Below are positions 1 through 5,301 of a DNA stretch of 5,317 bases, in pieces (the stretch's first letter is position 1; each line of letters starts with the position of its first letter). The notes below the pieces were generated by a model, which was not told where the DNA came from, searched no databases, and saw only the letters and a program-made list of their open reading frames with translations. This DNA comes from Melioribacteraceae bacterium (GTDB lineage: Bacteria > Bacteroidota > Ignavibacteria > Ignavibacteriales > Melioribacteraceae): contig WFQV01000033.1 of assembly GCA_015486905.1 (NCBI GenBank), positions 1-5,317 of the forward strand. Direction: 5' to 3'. The translations under genes were made by a program, and so were the position numbers.

Positions 1-39
1 GAAATAGAAAAGAAGATTAAAGAGTACAACGAAGTTTAA
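1..39 (+). CDS. C-terminal tail of an unidentified upstream gene (partial)
   Basis: Frame 1 is open from the window edge to a TAA at 37-39 and reads EIEKKIKEYNEV, a charged Lys/Glu-rich stretch typical of a helical C-terminus. Twelve residues cannot identify a family, and an open frame this short can occur by chance. A T-run at 55-60 follows the stop, but I see no convincing GC-rich hairpin before it. Confidence 0.4.
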   Translation, partial: EIEKKIKEYNEV

Positions 40-214
40 ATTACTCCGATTAACTTTTTTAATTCTCTTTCACACTGATTTTAATGTCCCAACAAAACAA
101 GTTTAATAAATTTCAACTTTTGGTACAAGTTTAAATTTGGTGGCAAAAAAATTAGCTTGTCTTTTCCTTTTGAGCGTTTTGTTACTATTTCTTGCTTTCA
201 TTATTCTTCCCAAC

Positions 215-318
215 TCACCCTTTCCCTCCCTTCCCGACCTGCCTGCCGGCAGGCAGGAGGGAGGGCTTGTTCTCCGATATTTTTTAGCCTCGCCCCGCAG
301 AATGCGGGGAAAGGGAGA
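215..318. repeat. Composite inverted-repeat element
   Basis: An outer 9-bp arm CCCTTTCCC (218-226) pairs perfectly with GGGAAAGGG (307-315), and pairing continues to 215/318 with one mismatch. Inside lie a second arm pair, CCCTCCC (224-230) with GGGAGGG (259-265), the 20-bp palindrome at 238-257, and a 7-bp hairpin CCCCGCA-GAA-TGCGGGG (293-309). Several arms share bases, so the structures compete. The GC-rich block stands out in AT-rich surroundings. It looks like a dispersed palindromic element or a small non-autonomous insertion. No U-tract follows, so it is not a standard terminator. Confidence 0.6.
238..257. repeat. Perfect 20-bp GCCTGCC-type palindrome
   Basis: The sequence is an exact self-reverse-complement with half-site CCTGCCTGCC and centre at 247/248. 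It shares its core with the imperfect palindromes at 424-469 and 5098-5139, so three related copies occur in about 5 kb, all outside genes. Sequences of this kind are, from memory, common between genes in Bacteroidota-related and other uncultured bacterial genomes; their function is not known to me. Confidence 0.8.
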
Positions 319-337
319 ATAAGTTTGAAAAACGATT

Positions 338-403
338 AATCCTAAAGGGATTGAATGTTTGTAAAAAAACAGATTAGAAATAATTTCACGATGCCGAAGG
401 TAT
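338..403 (+). repeat. Two small REP-like hairpins with an intervening A-rich spacer
   Basis: The first hairpin is AATCC (338-342) with GGATT (348-352) around a TAAAG loop. It is followed by TGAATGTTTGTAAAAAAAC. The second is ATGCC (391-395) with GGTAT (399-403), one G-T pair and a GAA loop. I recall similar text, a CCC-loop-GGG hairpin followed by an AATGTTTGTA-like tail, as a dispersed intergenic repeat in Bacteroidota-type genomes. That resemblance is from memory only. Both stems are only five pairs, so each alone could be chance. Confidence 0.35.
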
Positions 404-410
404 AGAAAAA

Positions 411-483
411 ATTTTTAATTCTTAACCTGCCTACCGCCTGCCTGCCGGCAAGTAGACGGCAGGAAGGTTCTTGATTTTTAATT
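411..483. repeat. 10-bp direct repeats bracketing a palindromic element
   Basis: ATTTTTAATT occurs exactly at 411-420 and again at 474-483, enclosing a 53-base segment (421-473) that is mostly the 46-base palindrome. The bases just outside the two copies differ. This layout resembles a target-site duplication around a MITE-like insertion. The repeat is very AT-rich, so chance in this background is a real alternative, and no transposase gene is present in the window. Confidence 0.35.
424..469. repeat. 46-base imperfect GCCTGCC-type palindrome
   Basis: The two arms run from AACCTGCCTACC at the left to the reverse complement of AACCTTCCTGCC at the right, meeting at a perfect TGCCGGCA core (443-450, centre 446/447). 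There are five mismatches over the 23-base arms. Four of them are changes that give G-U pairs on one strand or the other, as if the arms diverged while keeping the fold. It is clearly related to the copies at 238-257 and 5098-5139. Confidence 0.75.
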
Positions 484-631
484 AGTACGTCTAACGAAAA
501 CCATTTCTCATCTCTTGTTTCTTCTTTCTAATTATTTCATTTTGGCCACCGATTTTAAACTTGTGCCCAACTTTTCCCGACCAAATGGAAAATTAAAATT
601 AAAAGTAGTAACTTGCGTTTCATTATTTAGT

Positions 632-636
632 AGAGG
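632..636 (+). promoter_or_regulatory. Ribosome binding site of the nuclease gene
   Basis: AGAGG at 632-636 lies five bases before the ATG at 642, inside AGAGGTGAG. It decides the start: the in-frame GTG at 636 falls within this site itself and would add only Met-Arg to the conserved MKIHFIGAAQ beginning. Confidence 0.6.
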
Positions 637-641
637 TGAGA

Positions 642-2039
642 ATGAAAATACATTTTATTGGTGCGGCACAGACGGTAACCGGTTCGATGCACTTGTTGGA
701 AGTCAACGGTTACAAATTCCTTTTGGATTGCGGACTTTACCAAGGCAAAAGGAAATTGGCATTTGAATTAAACAGAAATTTCGATTTGTTTGACCCTGCG
801 GAGATTGATTTTGTGATTCTTTCTCACGCTCACATCGACCATTCCGGTAATTTGCCTTCGTTAGTTAAAAAAGGTTTTACGGGGAAAATTTACACAACGT
901 TTGCCACGCGGGATTTGTCTTCGGTAATGCTGCGGGATAGCGGACATATTCAGGAAAAGGACGTTGAATATGTTAACAAGAAAAGGAAGAAACAGGGTAA
1001 AAATCTTTTCGAGCCACTTTACACGGTTGAAGATGCACAAAAAACACTCGACCATTTTGTGGGATTAAATTACCACCACGAGTTTGAAATTGCCGACGGC
1101 ATTACGGTAACATTTGCAGATGCGGGGCATATCCTCGGCTCGGCAGTTACTTTCCTCGCTATTAATGAAAATGGCAAAATAATAAATTTGGGCTTCACGG
1201 GCGATTTGGGACGCCCTAATATGCCTATACTTAAAGACCCGGAAAAAATTCCCGATGTGGATATTTTAATCAGCGAAAGCACTTACGGCAATAAACTTCA
1301 CGACGACCCAACAAACACGAAAGGAATAATGATTGACGTGATTAAAAAGGCTCACGAACGAAAGTCCAAAATCATTATTCCTGCCTTCAGTGTGGGAAGA
1401 ACTCAAGAGTTAATTTACGAATTTCATAAGATATTCGAAAGCGGTGAAGCGCCAAGGTTGCCGGTTTATGTGGATAGTCCCCTTTCAGTGAATGCAACGG
1501 AAATTTTCAGAATTCATCCCGAATGCTTTGACAGCGATACATCGGAGTTTCTGATGAAGAACGAAGACCCATTCGGATTCAATAGGTTGGCGTACATTAC
1601 TGATGTGGAAGATTCAAAGAAACTAAATGAGAAAAGCGGACCGATGATTATTGTTTCAAGTTCCGGTATGTGCGAAGCCGGACGTATTCAGCACCACCTC
1701 GCAAACAATATTGAAAACCCGCACAATATTATTTTGATGGTTGGTTATTCGGCGCAAAATACTTTGGGCAGAAGAATAATGGACAAAGAAGAAAAGGTCA
1801 AAATATTCGGAGAGGAGTATCGGCTGAAAGCCGAAGTAGTTGTTTTAAATTCCTTCAGCGCTCACGCGGATTACAGAGAAATGCTCGAATATTTTAACCA
1901 GTTCGACAAGGAAAGAATTCAAAAGTTCTTTTTGGTTCACGGTGACCTCGACGAACAGGAAGCTTTTAAGAAAAGGCTTGTATCAAATGATTTTAAAAAT
2001 GTATTCATCCCGGCGAAAGGAGATGTGTTCGAAATTTAA
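642..2039 (+). CDS. MBL-fold/beta-CASP ribonuclease (CPSF73-like RNA-processing exonuclease family)
   Basis: This 465-residue predicted cytoplasmic zinc-dependent ribonuclease belongs to the bacterial branch of the YSH1/CPSF73 family, whose characterised member Thermus TTHA0252 degrades RNA. The metallo-beta-lactamase core spans about residues 1-205, with D29 and the HxHxDH motif SHAHIDH (H62, H64, D66, H67), then AGH (H163) and TGD (D188) as metal ligands. Beta-CASP motif A is ESTYG with E212. The inserted beta-CASP domain covers about 245-375 and includes AFSVGRTQE and SSGMCEAGR. The RNA-specificity (RMMBL) region follows with motif B SFSAHAD (H408) and motif C VHGD (H433). Length and motif order match the family and no catalytic residue is missing. 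ATG 642 gives the typical MKIHFIGAAQTVTGS start. It heads the operon and overlaps the next gene by 17 bases. Substrates are unknown. It is not RNase J, which is longer, nor a beta-lactamase. Confidence 0.95.
   Translation: MKIHFIGAAQTVTGSMHLLEVNGYKFLLDCGLYQGKRKLAFELNRNFDLFDPAEIDFVILSHAHIDHSGNLPSLVKKGFTGKIYTTFATRDLSSVMLRDSGHIQEKDVEYVNKKRKKQGKNLFEPLYTVEDAQKTLDHFVGLNYHHEFEIADGITVTFADAGHILGSAVTFLAINENGKIINLGFTGDLGRPNMPILKDPEKIPDVDILISESTYGNKLHDDPTNTKGIMIDVIKKAHERKSKIIIPAFSVGRTQELIYEFHKIFESGEAPRLPVYVDSPLSVNATEIFRIHPECFDSDTSEFLMKNEDPFGFNRLAYITDVEDSKKLNEKSGPMIIVSSSGMCEAGRIQHHLANNIENPHNIILMVGYSAQNTLGRRIMDKEEKVKIFGEEYRLKAEVVVLNSFSAHADYREMLEYFNQFDKERIQKFFLVHGDLDEQEAFKKRLVSNDFKNVFIPAKGDVFEI
2016..2022 (+). 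promoter_or_regulatory. Shine-Dalgarno-like AAAGGAG abutting the lipoprotein start
   Basis: AAAGGAG is an excellent anti-16S match but sits directly against the ATG at 2023 with no spacer, where normal spacing is several bases. It lies within the last codons of the nuclease gene. The start may rely on ribosomes finishing the nuclease at 2037-2039, or one of the in-frame ATGs at 1987 or 1999 is used instead. No in-frame ATG, GTG or TTG lies at a suitable distance downstream that would keep the charged n-region of the signal peptide. Confidence 0.4.
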
Positions 2040-3012
2040 AATCTCATTAACAGTGCTGATTTTAATGTTAACGGTTATTTCGTGTGAAAGGTACATCCCC
2101 ACGGATACGGGCGGAATGGATTTTCCGCCCGCTGTTCCCGAAAACGTGCAAATTACACGTGCAAGGGATGGTGAAATTACATTGGAATGGCAATACTTTG
2201 ACCCCGCTTATGTTAAAAAGTTCAATATTTACAGAGCCGTCAACGACTCAACGAAAATGAAATACTATTCTTTTACTAACGATTTATATTTTATTGACGA
2301 TTCTCTCAATTATGATTCGCTTTATTTTTATTCGGTTTCTGCGATTGATGGAAAGGGCAGGGAGAGTGCCTTAAGCAAAATTGTTTCTGCCAAACCGGTT
2401 AACTATTACAAACCTTTCCCGCCATATTTGGTAAACATAAACGCAAGGAACTGGAACGACACACTTTCGGTTTTCTTGAGTTGGCAACCGTCTTACGATT
2501 CGGATGTTGACCATTATAATGTTTACAGAGGGATTGAAGAAAGTTTCAAAACAGACAAAATCCATTTGGTGGGAAATAGCAAAAGCACCGTCTTTGTTGA
2601 CCGGAATAATTTGAAGATATTAAAATATTACTATTACAAATTAAGAGCGGTTGACAAAGGCGGATTGATTGGCAACGCTACTTATCCGGTAAAGGATGTA
2701 ATTCTTGATGCCCCGAAAATTATTTTCCCTAACGGTCAAAAGATTAACGGATTGTTTTTCGACTTTAAATTTTTAGGATGCGGACTTCCCGCAAGGTACA
2801 AGATAGTTATTCAATCCAGCGAGCAGTTCGGGAGTGTGGACGAAATTAATTTATCTTCTTTTAAGATTCACGACACACTCTCGGTTAACTATTACGCTTA
2901 TTATTTAATGCCGGGCAAAACTTATTACTGGCGTGTGGGGACATACTCGGGGAATAACGACGAGGTTAACAGCTATTCCAAACTCGGAAGTTTTTCGATG
3001 ACAGGGCGTTAA
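2023..3012 (+). CDS. Predicted lipoprotein with fibronectin type III-like domains
   Basis: This 329-residue protein begins with a lipoprotein signal: a Lys-containing n-region, a hydrophobic stretch at about 7-19 and a lipobox VISC with acylated Cys at 21. The mature part is a chain of Fn3-like modules. The first (about 36-125) has VPENVQI, ITLEW, FNIYRA and YFYSVSAIDGKGRES. The second (about 132-225) has LSVFLSW, HYNVYRG and YYKLRAVDKGG. The third (about 230-329) is more diverged and ends with LMPGKTYYWRVGT, a typical Fn3 G/F-strand pattern. Such modules usually bind proteins or sugars, or act as spacers. No catalytic domain or type IX secretion tail is seen. It overlaps the nuclease gene by 17 bases and ends one base before the barrel-like gene, so partnership with that protein is likely. 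The start at 2023 was chosen for a compact signal peptide; starts at 1999 or 1987 would lengthen the n-region. Specific role unknown. Confidence 0.85.
   Translation: MCSKFKISLTVLILMLTVISCERYIPTDTGGMDFPPAVPENVQITRARDGEITLEWQYFDPAYVKKFNIYRAVNDSTKMKYYSFTNDLYFIDDSLNYDSLYFYSVSAIDGKGRESALSKIVSAKPVNYYKPFPPYLVNINARNWNDTLSVFLSWQPSYDSDVDHYNVYRGIEESFKTDKIHLVGNSKSTVFVDRNNLKILKYYYYKLRAVDKGGLIGNATYPVKDVILDAPKIIFPNGQKINGLFFDFKFLGCGLPARYKIVIQSSEQFGSVDEINLSSFKIHDTLSVNYYAYYLMPGKTYYWRVGTYSGNNDEVNSYSKLGSFSMTGR
2108..2131 (+). other. Strong intragenic RNA hairpin near the start of the lipoprotein gene
   Basis: CGGGCGGAA (2108-2116) pairs perfectly with TTCCGCCCG (2123-2131) around a six-base TGGATT loop, giving nine pairs. 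It covers codons 29-37 (the linker just after the lipobox), about 85 bases after the start. No U-tract follows, so it is not an intrinsic terminator. The stem is GC-rich in an AT-rich gene. It could act as an RNA stability or processing element between the nuclease and envelope parts of the transcript. The pairing is seen; the role is inferred. Confidence 0.45.
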
Positions 3013-3013
3013 G

Positions 3014-4921
3014 GTGAAAAGAAAAATTTATTTGATTTCAATTTTTCTGTTAGCAGGATTTACCAAATCCTTTGCACAATATTCGCCCGACAGTTTGAGC
3101 TTTCGAAAAAAAAATTACCAAACTCCTTTCGTCTCTTCTTATTTCGACAAACAGCTTAACACATATTCTTCAACAACGGACTTAAAATTAAAGAACGAGA
3201 ACCGTAATGTATTTTGGGGAATTAACGAAACTTACCGCACTACTTTAATACGTTCGTCGGTTAATCATCTAAAGGACGAGAACAGCTTCAACGCATTGGG
3301 CGAATTGAAATTACTGCCTTTCTTTAGTGCGGGGCTTCTGCTTAATAGCAATGTCTATTCGGACGATAGGAAACTCAGCATCAACAAAGCGGCCGTCCAC
3401 AATCTTTCCTTCTTTTCAAAATTTTTCATCAAAAATATTTTCAGATTCATTCCGTTCGGAGGATATTCTTTGAACCGGCAAATAGGGGAGAGGGACAAAG
3501 GCTTTATTTACGGGACGGAATTAAGTCTGAATAATTTTAACTTTGCTTTGTCGGACTTTTTTGTGAAAGCAAAATATCAGAACGAAGATATTTTACCGCG
3601 CCGGAATTTAACACGTGAAATATTTGCCAACATAGAAAACAGATTAACCATTTTTTCACGCAATCTTTTTTCGATTAATTACAACAAGCAAAGGAAGGAT
3701 TTTTATTTTGGCACTGATTCTTTAACGAGGAAAGGCTTCGGAATTACAAATAATATTCAATCAAGAACCGAAACGAAATACCTTTTGGCTGACAAATTTC
3801 AATTTAAAAATCCCAATTCAAAATGGGCGTTCAATTTTAACGGTAGTATTTTTTGGCGGGATATCGACCGCTCCACGCGTTACATTTTACTCGATAATAT
3901 TAATTCATCATCCTTTGATTCCGATATTAAAGAATTGAAATTGAATTTCGGCGGGGATGCGGCTTACACGGCAAAAGATTTTAACGGTTATTTCAGAATG
4001 AATTACGCAGAGCGTAACGAAATTCATCAGGCGAAAAGAATTGAAGGAGCAAATCCCATTTTCTACGACGAGAGGGCAAATTCGGAAAAACAGAAGAACA
4101 ACAAATCGCAATTGGTTACGCTTTATGCTTCTTTTAATTATGTACTTTCACGGAAGGACAAACTTCTATTTAATTTGTATCACAGAAAGTTGCGTTACGA
4201 TACGCCAAGCGAGGAGAATTACGATGATAGGGACGAACTGCTCTCGTTATTCCGCTTGCGTTATGAGAGGGAATTTTCTCCGTTCTTTAAATATTTCCTT
4301 GAAACAGAAGGGAGTTTCAATCACATTGTTTACATTTTTGCCCAAAGGAGTTCGAATAATAATGTTCAGAGAGTGCTAAAACTCTCTTCAGGCGGGGAAT
4401 ACATTACGCGACGTTTAAAATGGAGCGCTTCCGCGGAGGTGTCTGCCAATTACACGGTTTACGACTTTGAGGACATTAACCCGAATTACAAAAGTTTTGT
4501 CTTTCGCCAGTTTGCCGTGCGGGATTCAACGGTCATGAAGATTACACAACCGGCGGATTTGCAATTGAACGGTTACGTAAAACTTTCCGAGCAAGGGGAT
4601 TTTAAGTGGAGCGATTTTACAAGCCGTCCTTCGCGTTACGTCGAAGAAGTGTTCGTAGTTCCCGAGCTTGTTTACCGCTGGCGTGGAATGCTTTTCGGCA
4701 GTGGCATCCGTTACTTTTCAATCACCACCTTCCATTACGGCAACAATTTTAATTTGGTAAGATTTAAAAGTTACAAGAGCATCGGACCGTTGAGCGAAAT
4801 AAGAATTTTGTTAAAAGACTTTATGTTTTCTCTTTATGGTTGGTACGAGTTTATTACTTACGAAGATAATTCAACCCGCCAGTTGATAAACCTAAAAATA
4901 AATCTCAGATATAATTTTTAA
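3014..4921 (+). CDS. Secreted protein, predicted outer-membrane beta-barrel, function unknown
   Basis: This 635-residue protein starts with a Sec signal peptide: MKRK n-region, hydrophobic core about 5-16, and a likely signal peptidase I site SFA|Q after residue 21. The rest is rich in Tyr, Phe, Asn and Arg, with many short alternating polar/hydrophobic strands separated by charged loops, for example 306-335, 366-392 and 465-485. It ends LINLKINLRYNF, an amphipathic strand with terminal Phe as used for BAM-mediated insertion. I see no TonB box, plug domain or enzyme motif. A segment around 436-457 (HIVYIF, then SSNNNVQRVLKL) looks like a possible conserved signature. The GTG start is supported by an in-frame stop at 2999-3001 and a good signal peptide; AGGG at 3003-3006 may serve as a weak ribosome binding site. 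It begins one base after the lipoprotein stop, so expression is probably coupled. A large periplasmic beta-rich protein is the main alternative. Confidence 0.75.
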   Translation: MKRKIYLISIFLLAGFTKSFAQYSPDSLSFRKKNYQTPFVSSYFDKQLNTYSSTTDLKLKNENRNVFWGINETYRTTLIRSSVNHLKDENSFNALGELKLLPFFSAGLLLNSNVYSDDRKLSINKAAVHNLSFFSKFFIKNIFRFIPFGGYSLNRQIGERDKGFIYGTELSLNNFNFALSDFFVKAKYQNEDILPRRNLTREIFANIENRLTIFSRNLFSINYNKQRKDFYFGTDSLTRKGFGITNNIQSRTETKYLLADKFQFKNPNSKWAFNFNGSIFWRDIDRSTRYILLDNINSSSFDSDIKELKLNFGGDAAYTAKDFNGYFRMNYAERNEIHQAKRIEGANPIFYDERANSEKQKNNKSQLVTLYASFNYVLSRKDKLLFNLYHRKLRYDTPSEENYDDRDELLSLFRLRYEREFSPFFKYFLETEGSFNHIVYIFAQRSSNNNVQRVLKLSSGGEYITRRLKWSASAEVSANYTVYDFEDINPNYKSFVFRQFAVRDSTVMKITQPADLQLNGYVKLSEQGDFKWSDFTSRPSRYVEEVFVVPELVYRWRGMLFGSGIRYFSITTFHYGNNFNLVRFKSYKSIGPLSEIRILLKDFMFSLYGWYEFITYEDNSTRQLINLKINLRYNF

Positions 4922-4935
4922 GAAGCGGAAAATGA

Positions 4936-4958
4936 CCGGACTTAATTAAGTCGGCTTT
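4936..4958 (+). terminator. Weak terminator-like hairpin after the operon
   Basis: GACTT (4939-4943) pairs with AAGTC (4948-4952) around an AATT loop, and CC (4936-4937) pairs with GG (4953-4954) across a bulged G. CTTT follows. It lies 15 bases after the barrel gene stop, a suitable place for transcription to end. The stem is AT-rich and the U-tract is short, so termination could be inefficient or occur elsewhere. Confidence 0.4.
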
Positions 4959-4999
4959 ATCGGAATGGTTAAAGAACTGATGATATCTCGGGAAATGGG

Positions 5000-5037
5000 A
5001 CGCAGATTAGTCATGATGAATTATGATTTACGCTGAT
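5000..5037. repeat. Possible decayed copy of an ACGCAGATT/TTTACGCTGAT dispersed repeat
   Basis: ACGCAGATT (5000-5008) and GATTTACGCTGAT (5025-5037) resemble the two halves of an intergenic repeat I recall from Bacteroidota-related genomes, built from units like ACGCWGATT. Only fragments are present and the middle does not fit the pattern. The identification rests on memory, with no second clear copy in the window. Confidence 0.25.
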
Positions 5038-5062
5038 AGGGGAATGAAACAGACATGACTAA
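5007..5062. repeat. 9-bp perfect inverted repeat
   Basis: TTAGTCATG (5007-5015) is the exact reverse complement of CATGACTAA (5054-5062), separated by 38 bases. It could form a stem in RNA or mark the ends of a small element. Flanking bases do not extend the pairing convincingly, and chance cannot be excluded. Confidence 0.4.
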
Positions 5063-5097
5063 GTTTAAGACACCCAAGTAAATGATATTATTTATGA

Positions 5098-5139
5098 ACC
5101 TGCCTGCCCTGCCTACCGGCAGGTAGGCGGTAGGCAGGT
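5098..5139. repeat. Third GCCTGCC-type imperfect palindrome
   Basis: Outer arms ACCTGCCT (5098-5105) and AGGCAGGT (5132-5139) are perfect complements. The inner arms continue to a CCGG core with a two-base bulge and a few G/A-type differences. The 5-bp sequence ATGAA occurs on both sides (5094-5098 and 5141-5145), hinting at a short target duplication. It shares the GCCTGCC/GCCTACC vocabulary of the two copies upstream of the operon. No U-tract follows, and it lies about 175 bases past the last gene. Confidence 0.7.
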
Positions 5140-5172
5140 GATGAATACGTGAGGAGTAGATTGATTGCATGG

Positions 5173-5204
5173 TTGGATGGCTGGATGATTGGATGGCTGA
5201 TTGT
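5173..5204. repeat. Two-unit GGATGG-type tandem repeat
   Basis: The 11-mer TTGGATGGCTG occurs at 5173-5183 and 5189-5199, a 16-base period. Flanking bases are built from the same TGGATG/TGATT pieces, so the stretch 5163-5204 reads as a low-complexity repeat. With only about two units, copy-number variation between strains is possible but not shown. Confidence 0.5.
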
Positions 5205-5286
5205 TCTGTTATTTTTTGTTTGGAGGTTGAGGTTAAGACTTGTTACAGATTACCGAAAAACAAAGCGTAAAAAATAATTTTAACAA

Positions 5287-5301
5287 AGCTCTACATGAGC
5301 T
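5287..5301. repeat. Small hairpin at the right edge
   Basis: AGCTC (5287-5291) pairs with GAGCT (5297-5301) around TACAT, and CTACAT is repeated at 5291-5296 and 5300-5305. The following ACATTTCATTAACCCC reaches the window end. I recall similar text as part of a dispersed intergenic repeat in related genomes, but the copy is cut off here and I cannot confirm it. Confidence 0.3.

Larger units (their letters stand above)
40..641. other. Non-coding, repeat-rich region upstream of the operon
   Basis: About 600 bases lie between the upstream gene tail and the nuclease start. Open frames here are short, lack ribosome binding sites and run through palindromes, so I call no gene. It holds the composite inverted repeat (215-318), two small hairpins (338-403) and the larger palindrome (424-469). 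The operon promoter should lie in the AT-rich 470-630 segment, but I could not place convincing -35/-10 or Bacteroidota -33/-7 boxes there. The T-rich stretch at 508-545 has no recognised function. Confidence 0.7.

Noticed and set aside
132..139. TAAATTTG, a perfect match to the Bacteroidota -7 box TAnnTTTG
   Set aside because: There is no TTG-type -33 box at the proper distance, and no gene begins within about 500 bases, so the match in AT-rich DNA is likely chance.
137..322. 61-residue open frame with a hydrophobic N-terminus
   Set aside because: It starts with TTG without a ribosome binding site and runs through the 20-bp palindrome and the composite repeat, whose translation gives the repeat-derived PAGRQ string. 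It is best explained as chance over repeats; the overlapping frame at 157-339 fails for the same reason.
338..364. Possible CRISPR repeat, because GGGATTGAATGTTT resembles some repeat ends
   Set aside because: Only one copy is present, with no regularly spaced repeats or spacers and no cas gene.
515..766. 83-residue plus-strand open frame before the nuclease
   Set aside because: Its second half overlaps the strongly supported nuclease gene in another frame, and it has no recognisable start signal or domain.
861..1282. Minus-strand open frames within the nuclease gene
   Set aside because: They are antisense to conserved nuclease codons and show no start signals or family features; the same applies to 2371-2565 and 3908-4111.
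642..2039. Reading the MBL protein as a beta-lactamase or as RNase J
   Set aside because: Motifs A (ESTYG), B (SFSAHAD) and C (VHGD), with the beta-CASP insert, define the RNA-processing CPSF73-like branch; beta-lactamases lack them and RNase J is longer with a different C-terminal domain.
75..2068. Shared 13-mer CTGATTTTAATGT at 75-87 and 2056-2068
   Set aside because: One copy is between genes and the other lies in signal-peptide codons; flanks do not match, so I treat it as coincidence in AT-rich DNA.
4041..4379. 112-residue plus-strand open frame inside the barrel gene
   Set aside because: It lies wholly inside the 635-residue gene in another frame and has unusual Arg/Thr/Cys-rich composition with no start signal.
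4965..5036. 23-codon open frame downstream of the operon
   Set aside because: No ribosome binding site, no recognisable sequence, and it ends within repeat-like DNA.
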